From Hyphomicrobiales bacterium (GTDB lineage: Bacteria > Pseudomonadota > Alphaproteobacteria > Rhizobiales > Rhizobiaceae), in the NCBI GenBank assembly GCA_900466005.1, contig UEGQ01000007.1, forward strand, positions 124,001 through 188,000: 64,000 nt of DNA. Reading direction: 5' to 3'. A model generated the notes under the pieces. The model was given only the letters and a program-made list of their open reading frames with translations. It made no database searches and was not told the DNA's origin. Shown here one piece after another: positions 18,430-27,612 of this stretch; the stretch's first letter is position 1, and every line of letters begins with the position of its first letter. The translations under genes were made by a program, and so were the position numbers.

Positions 18430-19583
18430 AATACATCGACGAATACCGTGACGGCAGGCTGGCCAAGAACATCGCACGGCAGATTGCCGCGTTCGCCGTT
18501 CCCGACCGCACCTATCATTTCATGGAGTTCTGCGGCGGCCACACCCATGCGATCTCGCGCTATGGCCTCGAAGACCTGCTGCCGGCCAATGTGCGGATGA
18601 TCCACGGGCCTGGCTGTCCCGTCTGCGTGCTGCCGATCGGCCGGATCGATGCGGCGATCTCGCTCGCCATGCGCCCGGAGATCACGCTCTGTACCTATGG
18701 CGACCTCATACGCGTGCCGGGATCCGACGGCTCGAGCCTCCTGAAGGCCAAGGCCGCCGGCGCCGACATCCGCATGGTCTATTCGACACTCGACGCGATC
18801 CGCATCGCCGAGCAGGAGCCGCACCGGGAGGTGGTGTTCTTCGCGATCGGCTTCGAGACGACGACGCCGCCCACAGCCATGGCGATCAAGATGGCGATCG
18901 CGAAGAATCTGCAGAACTTCTCGGTCTTTTGCAATCACGTCCTGACGCCGGCGGCAATCCAGAACATTCTCGAAAGCCCGGATGTGCGCAAACTCGGCAC
19001 GGTCAAGATAGACGGGTTCATCGGCCCCGCCCACGTCTCCACCGTGATCGGCACCGAGCCTTACGAGTTCTTCGCCGAGGAGTTCCGCAAACCCGTCGTC
19101 GTTGCCGGCTTCGAGCCGCTCGACGTCATCCAGGCGATCCTGATGCTGGTGAAGCAGGTGAACGACGGCCGCCACGAGGTGGAGAACCAGTATATCCGCG
19201 CTGTCACCGCCTTCGGCAACGAGAAGGCGCAGGCCGAGGTCGCAACCTATTTCGAGCTCAGGGAGAGCTTCGAGTGGCGGGGGCTGGGGCAGGTGCCCTA
19301 TAGTGCGCTGCGGCTGCGGTCCCAATATGCCCGCTTCGACGCGGAAAAGCGCTTCGGTCTCGAAACGCGGGCGGCAAGCGACAACCCGGCCTGCGAATGC
19401 GGCGCGATCCTGCGCGGCGTCAAGCGCCCGGCCGATTGCAAGCTCTTCGGCACCGTCTGCACCCCGGACACGCCGATGGGGTCATGTATGGTCTCGTCGG
19501 AAGGCGCCTGCGCCGCCCACTGGACCTATGGCCGCTTCCGGGAAAAGGCGAAGGAAGCGAATGCGGGGAGGGCGGTCGCGTGA
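18426..19583 (+). CDS. hypD: Hydrogenase iron-cyanide scaffold HypD
   Basis: Iron-sulfur scaffold of 385 residues on which the Fe(CN)2CO unit is built with HypC and HypE. Conserved motifs are FCGGHTHAISRYG, GPGCPVCVLP and FCNHVLTP. A C-terminal [4Fe-4S] region has cysteines in CECGAIL, DCKLFGTVC, GSCM and GACAAHW. Length matches the family. It overlaps hypC upstream, and its TGA is shared with the probable GTG start of hypE. Confidence 0.96.
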   Translation: MKYIDEYRDGRLAKNIARQIAAFAVPDRTYHFMEFCGGHTHAISRYGLEDLLPANVRMIHGPGCPVCVLPIGRIDAAISLAMRPEITLCTYGDLIRVPGSDGSSLLKAKAAGADIRMVYSTLDAIRIAEQEPHREVVFFAIGFETTTPPTAMAIKMAIAKNLQNFSVFCNHVLTPAAIQNILESPDVRKLGTVKIDGFIGPAHVSTVIGTEPYEFFAEEFRKPVVVAGFEPLDVIQAILMLVKQVNDGRHEVENQYIRAVTAFGNEKAQAEVATYFELRESFEWRGLGQVPYSALRLRSQYARFDAEKRFGLETRAASDNPACECGAILRGVKRPADCKLFGTVCTPDTPMGSCMVSSEGACAAHWTYGRFREKAKEANAGRAVA

Positions 19584-20632
19584 ACATGGTGCTCAAAGCC
19601 TACAGGCGCAAACTCGACATCCGGAACGGCCTCGTCGATCTCTCCCACGGTGCCGGCGGCCGGGCGATGGGGCAGTTGATCGAGGGCATCTTCCACAAGG
19701 CCTTCGACAACGACTGGCTGCGCGCCGGCAACGACCAGTCGGCCTTCGCGGTACCGGCCGGGCGGATGGTGATGACCACGGACGGCTATGTCGTCTCGCC
19801 GCTCTTCTTCCCCGGCGGCAATATCGGCTCGCTGGCCGTTCACGGCACCATCAACGACGTCGCCATGGCGGGTGCGACGCCGCTCTACCTCTCCGCAAGC
19901 TTCATCATAGAGGAGGGGTTTCCCCTCGCCGATCTGGCGCGGATCGCCGAAACCATGGGGGAAGCCTCGCGCGAGGCCGGCGTGCCGATCATCACTGGAG
20001 ACACCAAGGTTGTCGAACGCGGCAAGGCGGATGGCGTCTTCATCTCGACGGCCGGTGTCGGCGTGGTGCCGCCAGGCCTCGACCTCCGGTCGGATGCCGC
20101 CCGTCCGGGGGATGCGGTGATCGTCTCGGGCGCGATCGGCGAGCACGGCGTGGCCGTGATGTCGAAGCGGGAGAACCTGGAGTTCGAGGTCGATATCGTT
20201 TCCGACACGGCGGCGCTGCACGGGTTGACTGCCGCCATGGTCGAGGCCGGCGGGGCTGCTCTCCGGCTGATGCGCGATCCGACCCGCGGAGGCCTGGCGG
20301 CGACGCTGAACGAGATCGCCAACCAGTCGAAGGTCGGGTTCCGGATCGACGAGGACGGCATTCCGATGCGGCCGGAGGTGGCCGCGGCCTGCGAGTTCCT
20401 CGGGCTCGATCCGCTGAACGTCGCCAACGAGGGCAAGCTGGTGGCGGTCGTGGCACCCGAAGGAGCGGAGGCGATCCTCGCGGCGATGCGCGCCCACCCG
20501 CTCGGCCGAGAAGCGGCGATCATCGGCCACGCGGTCGTGGACGAGCACTGCTTCGTACAGATGGAGACGTCCTTCGGCGGTGGCCGGATCGTCGACTGGC
20601 TGTCCGGCGAGCAGCTGCCGCGCATCTGTTGA
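19580..20632 (+). CDS. hypE: Hydrogenase maturation protein HypE
   Basis: PurM-like ATPase of 350 residues that dehydrates the thiocarbamate on its own C-terminal cysteine to thiocyanate for transfer to iron. The C-terminus is the invariant PRIC. Nucleotide-site motifs include SHGAGGRAMGQLI, DGYVVSPLFFPGGN, NDVAMAGA and MRDPTRGGLA. GTG 19580 overlaps the hypD stop (GTGA) and has GGGGAGGG about 9 bases upstream, so it is preferred over ATG 19586, two codons on. Confidence 0.94.
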   Translation: MNMVLKAYRRKLDIRNGLVDLSHGAGGRAMGQLIEGIFHKAFDNDWLRAGNDQSAFAVPAGRMVMTTDGYVVSPLFFPGGNIGSLAVHGTINDVAMAGATPLYLSASFIIEEGFPLADLARIAETMGEASREAGVPIITGDTKVVERGKADGVFISTAGVGVVPPGLDLRSDAARPGDAVIVSGAIGEHGVAVMSKRENLEFEVDIVSDTAALHGLTAAMVEAGGAALRLMRDPTRGGLAATLNEIANQSKVGFRIDEDGIPMRPEVAAACEFLGLDPLNVANEGKLVAVVAPEGAEAILAAMRAHPLGREAAIIGHAVVDEHCFVQMETSFGGGRIVDWLSGEQLPRIC

Positions 20633-20638
20633 ACCGCT

Positions 20639-22330
20639 ATGCGAGTTCTATTGTTGTGTCATAGTTTCAATTCATTGTCGCAGCGTCTTCATGTAGAGCT
20701 TCGGGAAGCGGGACACGTCGTCTCGGTCGAGCTCGACATCCATGACGACCTGACGCGGGAGGCGGTGGATCTCTTTTCACCGGACGTGATCGTCGCGCCG
20801 TTTCTGAAAAGGGCGATCCCTGAGGATGTCTGGTCGAGCGTTCTCTGTCTTGTCGTTCACCCGGGCATCCGCGGCGACAAGGGGCCGAATGCGCTCGACT
20901 GGGCGATCCTGGAGGGCGCACCCGTCTGGGGTGTCACGCTCGTCGAGGCCCGGGAGGCGATGGATGCCGGCCCGGTCTGGGCCTTTCGGGAGTTCCCGAT
21001 GCGTGAGGCCCGCAAGTCGGACCTCTACCGGGAGGAAGTAACCGATGCCGCCACCGCGTGCGTGCTGGAGGCGATCGGGCGGATCGCGGCAGGCGACCGT
21101 ACGCCGCTTATGGAGGCAAACGACGGCGAGGGGTGTCTCCGCCCTTCGGTGCCAAGGGGACGGCGCGTGCTCGATCCAATGGCAATGACCACCGCCGAGG
21201 CGCTGTGCGTCCTCCGAGCTTCCGACGGCGATCCCGGTGCGGTAATCGAGATCGCCGGGGAAACGTTCCGCGCCTATGACGCGCGGGTCGCCGAGGGATG
21301 TACGGGACCAGCGGGAGCGATCATTGGCCGAAGCAGCCGTGCGGTCGCGATTGCCTTTGCTGACGGCGCGCTGTGGATCGGCCATTTGCGAGAGCCGGGC
21401 GTGCAGAAGTTGAAACTGCCGGCCACGACGCTGCTTGCCGAACATCTGGCGGCGGTGCCGGAAATGGCCGCACCGTCGCGCATCTCCTATCGGGAGGAGG
21501 ACGGTGTCGGCTTCCTTTCCTTTTCCTTCCACAACGGGGCAATGTCCTCGGAGGATTGTGAGGAACTGCGCGACGCGTTTCTCGCCGCCGCCGCGCGCCC
21601 CTTGCGCGTGCTGGTGCTGCAGGGTGGATTCGAGACGTGGTCGAACGGCATCCATCTTTCCATCATCGAGAACGCTGAAAGCCCGGCCGACGAATCCTGG
21701 CGCAACATCAACGCCATGAACGATCTCGTCGAGGCGATCATCCGTGCCGACGACCGGCTGGTGATCGGAGCCGTGCTCGGAAACGCGGGGGCGGGCGGGG
21801 TGTTCCTGTCGCTCGCCGCCGACGAGGTCTGGATGCGCGACGGCGTGGTCCTCAACCCGCACTACAAGGACATGGGCAATCTCTACGGCTCGGAGTACTG
21901 GACCTACCTGCTTGCCGCTCGGGTCGGCGAGGCACGGGCGCGGGTGATCACGCAAGCGCGCCTCCCGATGGGTGTGTTGGAAGCCGAGGCGCTCGGCCTT
22001 TGCAGCCGGCGGTTGGCGAGAGCGCGGACGGAGGCGCTTGCGGCGCTCGTGACGGCGGCCAAGGCGCTTGCTGCCGCACCGGACCTCGGCGACCGGATTG
22101 CGGCGAAGCGGGCGCGGCTCGCTGCGGACGAGGAGAAAAAACCGCTCTCGGCCTACCGGGCCGAGGAGCTTGCCCGCATGCGGCGCAATTTCTACGGCTT
22201 CGATCCGAGCTACCATGTGGCGCGGTTCAATTTTATCCATAAGATAGCGAAGTCGAGAACGCCGGCGACGCTGGCCGTTCACCGCGCCGGCGACGGCGGC
22301 AGACAGGGGGGCGCAGGGTGCAGGCCTTGA
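20639..22330 (+). CDS. hypX: HypX/HoxX: formyl-dependent CO-ligand synthesis protein
   Basis: Two-domain protein of 563 residues. The N-terminal half resembles methionyl-tRNA and 10-formyl-THF formyltransferases (DVIVAPFLKRAIPEDVW, VVHPGIRGDKGPNALDWAI, GVTLVEAREAMDAGPVW). The C-terminal half is an enoyl-CoA hydratase/crotonase-like domain (SFHNGAMSSEDCEEL, GNAGAGGVFLSLAADEVW). In Ralstonia, HypX makes the active-site CO from formyl-THF via formyl-CoA, allowing maturation in air. Its presence supports aerobic H2 oxidation. It follows hypE by six bases and overlaps hoxA by 13. Confidence 0.93.
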   Translation: MRVLLLCHSFNSLSQRLHVELREAGHVVSVELDIHDDLTREAVDLFSPDVIVAPFLKRAIPEDVWSSVLCLVVHPGIRGDKGPNALDWAILEGAPVWGVTLVEAREAMDAGPVWAFREFPMREARKSDLYREEVTDAATACVLEAIGRIAAGDRTPLMEANDGEGCLRPSVPRGRRVLDPMAMTTAEALCVLRASDGDPGAVIEIAGETFRAYDARVAEGCTGPAGAIIGRSSRAVAIAFADGALWIGHLREPGVQKLKLPATTLLAEHLAAVPEMAAPSRISYREEDGVGFLSFSFHNGAMSSEDCEELRDAFLAAAARPLRVLVLQGGFETWSNGIHLSIIENAESPADESWRNINAMNDLVEAIIRADDRLVIGAVLGNAGAGGVFLSLAADEVWMRDGVVLNPHYKDMGNLYGSEYWTYLLAARVGEARARVITQARLPMGVLEAEALGLCSRRLARARTEALAALVTAAKALAAAPDLGDRIAAKRARLAADEEKKPLSAYRAEELARMRRNFYGFDPSYHVARFNFIHKIAKSRTPATLAVHRAGDGGRQGGAGCRP

Positions 22331-23787
22331 TCAATACCCACACGACCGTTCTGGTCGTCGATGACGAAGTGCGCTCGCTGGAGGCGATCCAGCGCATCCT
22401 GAGCGACGAGTTCGAGGTCATCTGCGCCCGCAACGCCGAGGAGGCGGAGGCCGTTCTCAACGGCGAACTGGTGCAGATCATCCTGTGCGACCAGCGGATG
22501 CCGGGCGAATCCGGGGTTTCATTCCTGCGCCGCGCCCGCGAACTCTGGCCGGACACGATCCGCATCATCATCTCCGGCTATACCGCCTCGGAAGACATCA
22601 TCGACGGCGTCAACAAGGCCGGCATCTATCGCTACATCACCAAGCCGTGGAATCCGGACGAATTGCTCACCTGCCTGCGCGAGAGCGCGAGCCTCTGGCG
22701 ACTGCAGCACGCGGCCGGCGAGGTGAATGTGGAGGTGAAGCCGGTGAGCGACCGTCTGGAGAAGGTCGTCACCGACAAGCGCCGCAATGCCCAGAAGAGT
22801 TTCGGCTTCGACCGGATCGTCCATACGCCGGCAAGCCCGCTTGTGCATTCGATCAGGCTCGCCCGTCAGGCGGCGCAGTACGACATCTCGGTGCTGATCA
22901 CCGGCGCTTCAGGCACGGGGAAGGAACTGCTCGCACGTGCCATCCACCGGGAATCGGCACGTTCGGACCAGTCCTTCGTCGTCGAGAACTGTGGTGCGCT
23001 GCCGGATGACCTGCTCGAGAGCGAGCTCTTCGGCTGCAAGAAGGGCGCCTATACAGGTGCCTACCAGGATCGCGTCGGTCTCTTCGAACTCGCCGACAAC
23101 GGCACGATCTTCCTGGACGAGGTCGGAGAGACGTCGCCCGCCTTCCAGGTCAAGCTCCTGCGCGTGCTGCAGGAGGGGGAAATTCGCCCGCTCGGCGCGC
23201 AGCGGCCACGCAAGGTCAATGTTCGGGTGATCGCCGCAACCAACCGCGACCTTCTCGCCGAGGTCGCCGTCGGACGCTTCCGCCGCGACCTTTATTATCG
23301 TCTGGCCGCCTTCCCGATCCACATGCCGGCCCTGAAGGAGCGGGCCGAGGACATTCCGGTGATCGCCGCGCGGATGCTGATGCAGATCAACCAGTCCTTC
23401 AACCGCGAGGTTCCGGGCTTCCATCCGCGCACGCTCGATCTCATGAACGCCTATCACTGGCCGGGCAACGTTCGCGAGCTGCACAACGAGATCCAGCGGA
23501 TGGTGGTGCTGTCCGACGAGAATGCACCGCTGGAACCCTCGCTATTGTCGCCGGAGATCCTCGGTGCACTCGCCCCGAAGCCGAACGGTGCGAGCCACGG
23601 CTCGGCGACGCAGTTGAAGGACATCGTCGCGGAGGTCGAGAGGGCGGCGATCCAGGCGAGCCTGGAGCGCAACCAGGGCAATATCAGCCGCACGGCGGAC
23701 GAATTGGGCTTGTCGCGGGTCGGTTTGAGAAGCAAACTCGAACGATACGATCTGCGACGTGGCCAGGACGACGATGACGCCGACTGA
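22318..23787 (+). CDS. hoxA: Sigma-54-dependent response regulator HoxA/HupR
   Basis: NtrC-family activator of 489 residues. The receiver domain has acidic D15-D16 and the phosphoacceptor D58 ([12 protein letters not shown]). The AAA+ domain has Walker A GASGTGKE (195-202), the sigma-54 contact loop GAYTGA (242-247, where most family members have GAFTGA) and FLDEVGE (263-270). A Fis-type HTH ([20 protein letters not shown]) ends the protein. It should activate the sigma-54 promoters at 6024 and 11511. In related systems the unphosphorylated form activates and the kinase inhibits it in the absence of H2. GTG start with AGGGGGG upstream. Confidence 0.94.
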   Translation: MQALINTHTTVLVVDDEVRSLEAIQRILSDEFEVICARNAEEAEAVLNGELVQIILCDQRMPGESGVSFLRRARELWPDTIRIIISGYTASEDIIDGVNKAGIYRYITKPWNPDELLTCLRESASLWRLQHAAGEVNVEVKPVSDRLEKVVTDKRRNAQKSFGFDRIVHTPASPLVHSIRLARQAAQYDISVLITGASGTGKELLARAIHRESARSDQSFVVENCGALPDDLLESELFGCKKGAYTGAYQDRVGLFELADNGTIFLDEVGETSPAFQVKLLRVLQEGEIRPLGAQRPRKVNVRVIAATNRDLLAEVAVGRFRRDLYYRLAAFPIHMPALKERAEDIPVIAARMLMQINQSFNREVPGFHPRTLDLMNAYHWPGNVRELHNEIQRMVVLSDENAPLEPSLLSPEILGALAPKPNGASHGSATQLKDIVAEVERAAIQASLERNQGNISRTADELGLSRVGLRSKLERYDLRRGQDDDDAD

Positions 23788-25138
23788 GGCAATGCTCGGA
23801 CATCCCAAAGGAAAGGTCCCGGCTCAGGGTGCGATGGAGCTTGATCGCGCGAGCGAGGCCATGTGGGTGGACGTCATCCGCCGCATGGACGAGGTCTATT
23901 CCGAGCTCCTGCGCAACGAGGCCGACCTCGAGCGCAAGAATGCCGAACTCGAGGAGGCACAGACCTTCATTTCGAGCGTCATCGCCTCGGTGTCCGATGT
24001 CCTGATCGCCTGCAGCGCCGACGGCCGCATAAAGAAGGTCAATCCCGCCTTTCTGAAGTTGACCGGCCTCGAGGAGAAGGCGGTGCTCGGAAGCCGGATC
24101 TTCGGCTATCTCGCCGAGCGCGACAGGCCGCAGGCAGAAAGACTGATCGCCGCCGGCCATCAGGGCAACGTCATGGAGGGTGATCTGCATCTGATCGCCG
24201 CCGACGGGCACGAGGAGTGCCTCGCCATCCGCTGTGCGGCACTGTTCGACGCCGGCCGCCGCCGCATCGGCGCCGTCCTGACCGGGCGTCCGATCAGCGA
24301 GCTCAAGCAGGCCTACGAGGCGCTGCACCGCGCCCACATGAACCTGCAGCAGGCGCAGCGCCGGCTGATCGAACAGGAGAAGATGGCAAGCCTCGGCCGC
24401 CTCGTCGCGGGCGTCGCTCACGAGCTCAACAATCCGATCAGCTTCGTCTACGGCAACATCTATACGCTCGACCGCTACCGCAAGAACCTGATCTTCTACC
24501 TCGACGCCATCCATCGCGGCGAAGCGCCGGAACGGCTCGCCGAGCTGCGCAAGGACCTGAAGATCGATGCCATCACCGCCGACGTCGGTTCGTTGCTCGA
24601 AGGGACGCTCGAAGGCGCGAACCGGGTGAGCGACATCGTCAAGAACCTGCGGCGGCTCTCCTTCAGCAAGGCCGATGAGCGGCAGGCGGTCGACGTCGGC
24701 CGGCTCCTTCGCAATTCCGCTCATCTCGCGGCGAAGGCAAAGAATTCGCAGGCCGAAATCGTCATCGACAGCGACCCGGATCTCGTTGTCGAGGGGCACG
24801 AGGGGCAATTGCACCAGGTGATCGTCAACCTGATCGACAATGCGCTCTATGCCGTCGAGGGACGGGAGGGCCCGAGGGTGCATCTCGCCGCGCGGAGACT
24901 GGAACATGCGATCGAGATCACCGTGGCGGACAACGGCCCCGGGATCGCCGAGGAGGACATGGGCAAGATATTCGAACCCTTCTTCACGACAAAGGCGGTC
25001 GGCGAGGGCACCGGGCTCGGGCTCTGGATCAGCTTCACGATCATCGAGGATTTCGGGGGCACCATCACCGCCGGGCGCTCGAAGGACGGCGGCGCCGAGT
25101 TCAGGATCGTCCTGCCGGCCGCCGACGGGCGCTCGTAG
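23774..25138 (+). CDS. hupT: Soluble H2-signalling histidine kinase HupT (HoxJ)
   Basis: Sensor kinase of 454 residues with no transmembrane segment, as expected for a partner of the cytoplasmic HupUV sensor. A coiled N-terminus leads into a PAS domain (about residues 65-175: VSDVLIACSADGRIKKVNPA). Then come a dimerisation helix with the H box GVAHELNNPISFV (His216), N box LIDNALYAVEG, and G boxes DNGPGIAEEDMGKIFEPFF and GTGLGLWISF. ATG 23774 has AGGA upstream and overlaps hoxA by 14 bases; GTG 23759 and ATG 23792 are alternatives. Being co-encoded with hoxA makes the pair a two-component system. Confidence 0.92.
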   Translation: MTPTEAMLGHPKGKVPAQGAMELDRASEAMWVDVIRRMDEVYSELLRNEADLERKNAELEEAQTFISSVIASVSDVLIACSADGRIKKVNPAFLKLTGLEEKAVLGSRIFGYLAERDRPQAERLIAAGHQGNVMEGDLHLIAADGHEECLAIRCAALFDAGRRRIGAVLTGRPISELKQAYEALHRAHMNLQQAQRRLIEQEKMASLGRLVAGVAHELNNPISFVYGNIYTLDRYRKNLIFYLDAIHRGEAPERLAELRKDLKIDAITADVGSLLEGTLEGANRVSDIVKNLRRLSFSKADERQAVDVGRLLRNSAHLAAKAKNSQAEIVIDSDPDLVVEGHEGQLHQVIVNLIDNALYAVEGREGPRVHLAARRLEHAIEITVADNGPGIAEEDMGKIFEPFFTTKAVGEGTGLGLWISFTIIEDFGGTITAGRSKDGGAEFRIVLPAADGRS

Positions 25139-25159
25139 GAGAGGGCGGCGGCGTCGCCT

Positions 25160-26002
25160 TCAGATCAGCCGGAGCCCGCGGAAGCTCGCGTGACCCTGCC
25201 GGCCGATGATGATGTGGTCATGCACGGTGATGCCGAGCGGCTTTGCGGTATCGATGATGGTCCGCGTCATGTCGATATCGGCGCGTGACGGTGTCGGGTC
25301 TCCCGACGGGTGATTGTGCACGAGGATGATCGCCGTCGCGGAAAGTTCGAGCGCGCGTTTCACCACCTCGCGGGGATAGACGGGTGTGTGGTCGATCGTG
25401 CCGCGCCCCTGCACCTCGTCGGCGATCAGCGCGTTGCGCTTGTCGAGGAAGAGGATGCGGAATTGCTCGGTGGTCTCGTAGGCCATCGCCGCGTGGCAGT
25501 AGTCGATCACCGACGACCACGAGGAGAGCACGTGCCGCTCCTTGAGTTCGCTCTTCAGCATCCGCTGGGCCGTGGTCGCGATGAGCTTCAGGTCGAGTGC
25601 CACCGTCTCACCGATCCCTTTCACCTCCTGCAGCAGGGCAGGAGGTGCGCCGAGCACACCTGCGAGCGTGCCGAACCGGCCAATCAACGCCTTGGCGATC
25701 GGCTTGGTATCGCGGCGCGGAATGAGACGGAAAAGCAGAAGTTCGAGGAGCTCGTAGTCCGCGAGCGCCGCCTCGCCGCTCTCGCGGAAACGCGTCCTCA
25801 GCCTGTCGCGATGGCCGATATAGTGCGCCTCTTCCGGAGCCGTCGCGGACGATTTCGGAAGTGGGCGCGGCTTCGCTGGCTGTTCGGCGAAGAAGCTTCG
25901 TTCGTCGACGAGGCCCGTATACTCCTCCGCCTCTTCCCGGTCCGGCGCGACGGTTTCGTCGTCTTCATCGTCGGCCGGGAAAAGGGAAGGAGGTTTGCCC
26001 AT
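25160..26002 (-). CDS. radC: RadC family JAB-domain protein
   Basis: Protein of 280 residues of the RadC/JAMM family. The metal site [14 protein letters not shown] is intact, preceded by helix-hairpin-helix-like [19 protein letters not shown]. The first ~60 residues are an acidic, poorly conserved extension. Despite the name, a repair role for RadC is doubtful and its substrate is unknown. An open frame extends upstream through map, but the ATG at 26002, two bases after the map stop, fits translational coupling. It converges with hupT. Confidence 0.9.
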   Translation of the reverse strand: MGKPPSLFPADDEDDETVAPDREEAEEYTGLVDERSFFAEQPAKPRPLPKSSATAPEEAHYIGHRDRLRTRFRESGEAALADYELLELLLFRLIPRRDTKPIAKALIGRFGTLAGVLGAPPALLQEVKGIGETVALDLKLIATTAQRMLKSELKERHVLSSWSSVIDYCHAAMAYETTEQFRILFLDKRNALIADEVQGRGTIDHTPVYPREVVKRALELSATAIILVHNHPSGDPTPSRADIDMTRTIIDTAKPLGITVHDHIIIGRQGHASFRGLRLI

Positions 26003-26004
26003 CG

Positions 26005-26841
26005 TCAGCCTCTGAGCGGCGGAAGTCCGGGACGGTCGAGACCGGCGGGCGAAAGCGTGAAGATCTCGCAGCCGGTCGCCGTCACGCCGACGGCGTGCTC
26101 GTACTGCGCGGTCAGCGAGCGGTCGCGGGTGACCGCCGTCCAGCCGTCGGAGAGCACCTTCACGTGCGGTCGGCCGAGATTTATCATCGGCTCGATGGTG
26201 AAGATCATGCCCTCGCGCAGTTCCGGCCCTTCGTCGGCGCGGCCGTAGTGCAGGATGTTCGGGGAATCGTGGAACAGCTTTCCGATGCCGTGACCGCAGA
26301 AGTCGCGCACGACCGAGCAGCGTTCGGCCTCCGCATAGCTCTGGATCGCCTCTCCGATCGCGCCGGTACGGGCGCCGGGACGCACGGCCGCGATTCCGCG
26401 CATCAGACATTCATAAGTGACCTCGAGCAGTCGCTCGGCGGCGCGCTTGATCTCGCCCACCGGATACATGCGGCTCGAATCGCCGTGCCAGCCGTCGAGA
26501 ACATAGGTGACGTCGATGTTGACGATATCACCCTCGCGCAGCGGCTTGTCGTTCGGAATGCCGTGGCAGACCACGTGGTTGATGGAGGTGCAGCAGGATT
26601 TCGTGTAGCCGCGGTAGTTGAGGGTCGCGGGCAGCGCACCGTTGTCCATGCCGAATTCGAAGACGAAGCGGTCGATCGCGTCCGTCGTGATTCCGGGCTT
26701 CACGATGGAGGCGAGCTCGTCCAGGCAGCGCGCCGTCAGCTGCGACGCCTTGCGCATGCCTTCAAAGGCCTCGGGACCGTAAAGCCGGATCGCTCCGGTG
26801 TTCTTGAGCGGCGCCGTTGCCGCATCGATGTAATTTACCAT
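26005..26841 (-). CDS. map: Type I methionine aminopeptidase
   Basis: Removes the initiator methionine from nascent proteins in the cytoplasm. The 278-residue pita-bread fold is recognisable, with metal ligands in [19 protein letters not shown] (two Asp), [16 protein letters not shown] (His), [10 protein letters not shown] (Glu) and [13 protein letters not shown] (Glu region: [10 protein letters not shown]). The gene lies between sfsA and radC on the same strand, in what looks like an operon sfsA-map-radC. Nothing is unusual in the sequence. Confidence 0.95.
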   Translation of the reverse strand: MVNYIDAATAPLKNTGAIRLYGPEAFEGMRKASQLTARCLDELASIVKPGITTDAIDRFVFEFGMDNGALPATLNYRGYTKSCCTSINHVVCHGIPNDKPLREGDIVNIDVTYVLDGWHGDSSRMYPVGEIKRAAERLLEVTYECLMRGIAAVRPGARTGAIGEAIQSYAEAERCSVVRDFCGHGIGKLFHDSPNILHYGRADEGPELREGMIFTIEPMINLGRPHVKVLSDGWTAVTRDRSLTAQYEHAVGVTATGCEIFTLSPAGLDRPGLPPLRG

Positions 26842-26874
26842 TCATCCGCTTTCAGGTTGGATGCATTCCGATTG

Positions 26875-27603
26875 TCAGACCGTACATAATGCAGCAGGGG
26901 CGGTTTCGTCCATTGCGATGAGTTGAAGCGGCGCGATTTCCGCGGCACTCACCCGGCATTTGACGGCATAGGCCTCGACGCCGCGCCGTTTTGCCTCGGC
27001 AAACGCACGGGCATAGGCGGGGTCGAGATCGCCCGAAAGGCGGAAGCGGTCGCAGTCCTCGCGCTGGATCAGATAGAGCATGACGGCGCGATAGCCGGCA
27101 TCCACCATCGCCGCGAGTTCGTCGAGATGCCTGGCGCCGCGTGCCGTCACGGTGTCCGGAAATTCGGCAAGCCGCCTTTCGCGGATGAAATGCACGTTCT
27201 TCACCTCGACATAGGCGTCCGGCCGCCCGGGTGAGGAAAGAAGGAAGTCGATACGCGAGTTCCGGCCATAGCGCTGTTCGCGCCGCAGGGTTTCGTAACT
27301 CGCCAGGTTGTCGACGAGGCCCATCCGGATCGCCTCTTCGCCGAGGCGGTTGGCGAGCGCGGCATGGACGCCGACGACGGTAGCGTCTGCTTCGATCAGT
27401 TCGAAGGCGTAGCGATGCTTGCGCGCCGAGCCGGCGTGATCGGAAAGCCAGATGCGCGAACCGGCCTCCGTCAGCCCCAGCATCGAACCGGTGTTCGGGC
27501 AGAAGCCGGTGATCTCGCTACCGTCCTCGAGCTGCGCGTCGAACAGGAAGCGCTTGTAGCGGCGGATGAGCGTAGCGGGGACGAGAGGTGGGTCGAACCG
27601 CAT
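26875..27603 (-). CDS. sfsA: SfsA family DNA-binding/sugar fermentation stimulation protein
   Basis: Protein of 242 residues with the SfsA signature, including FLFDAQLEDG, FCPNTGSMLGL, RIDFLLSS, YVEVKNVHFIRERRLAEFPD and TARGARHLDELA. In E. coli SfsA was described as a maltose-gene stimulator that binds DNA. The fold contains a nuclease-like domain, and its true function is uncertain. The start ATG at 27603 lies nine bases from the phaC stop on the same strand. Confidence 0.93.
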   Translation of the reverse strand: MRFDPPLVPATLIRRYKRFLFDAQLEDGSEITGFCPNTGSMLGLTEAGSRIWLSDHAGSARKHRYAFELIEADATVVGVHAALANRLGEEAIRMGLVDNLASYETLRREQRYGRNSRIDFLLSSPGRPDAYVEVKNVHFIRERRLAEFPDTVTARGARHLDELAAMVDAGYRAVMLYLIQREDCDRFRLSGDLDPAYARAFAEAKRRGVEAYAVKCRVSAAEIAPLQLIAMDETAPAALCTV

Positions 27604-27612
27604 CGTTCGGCG

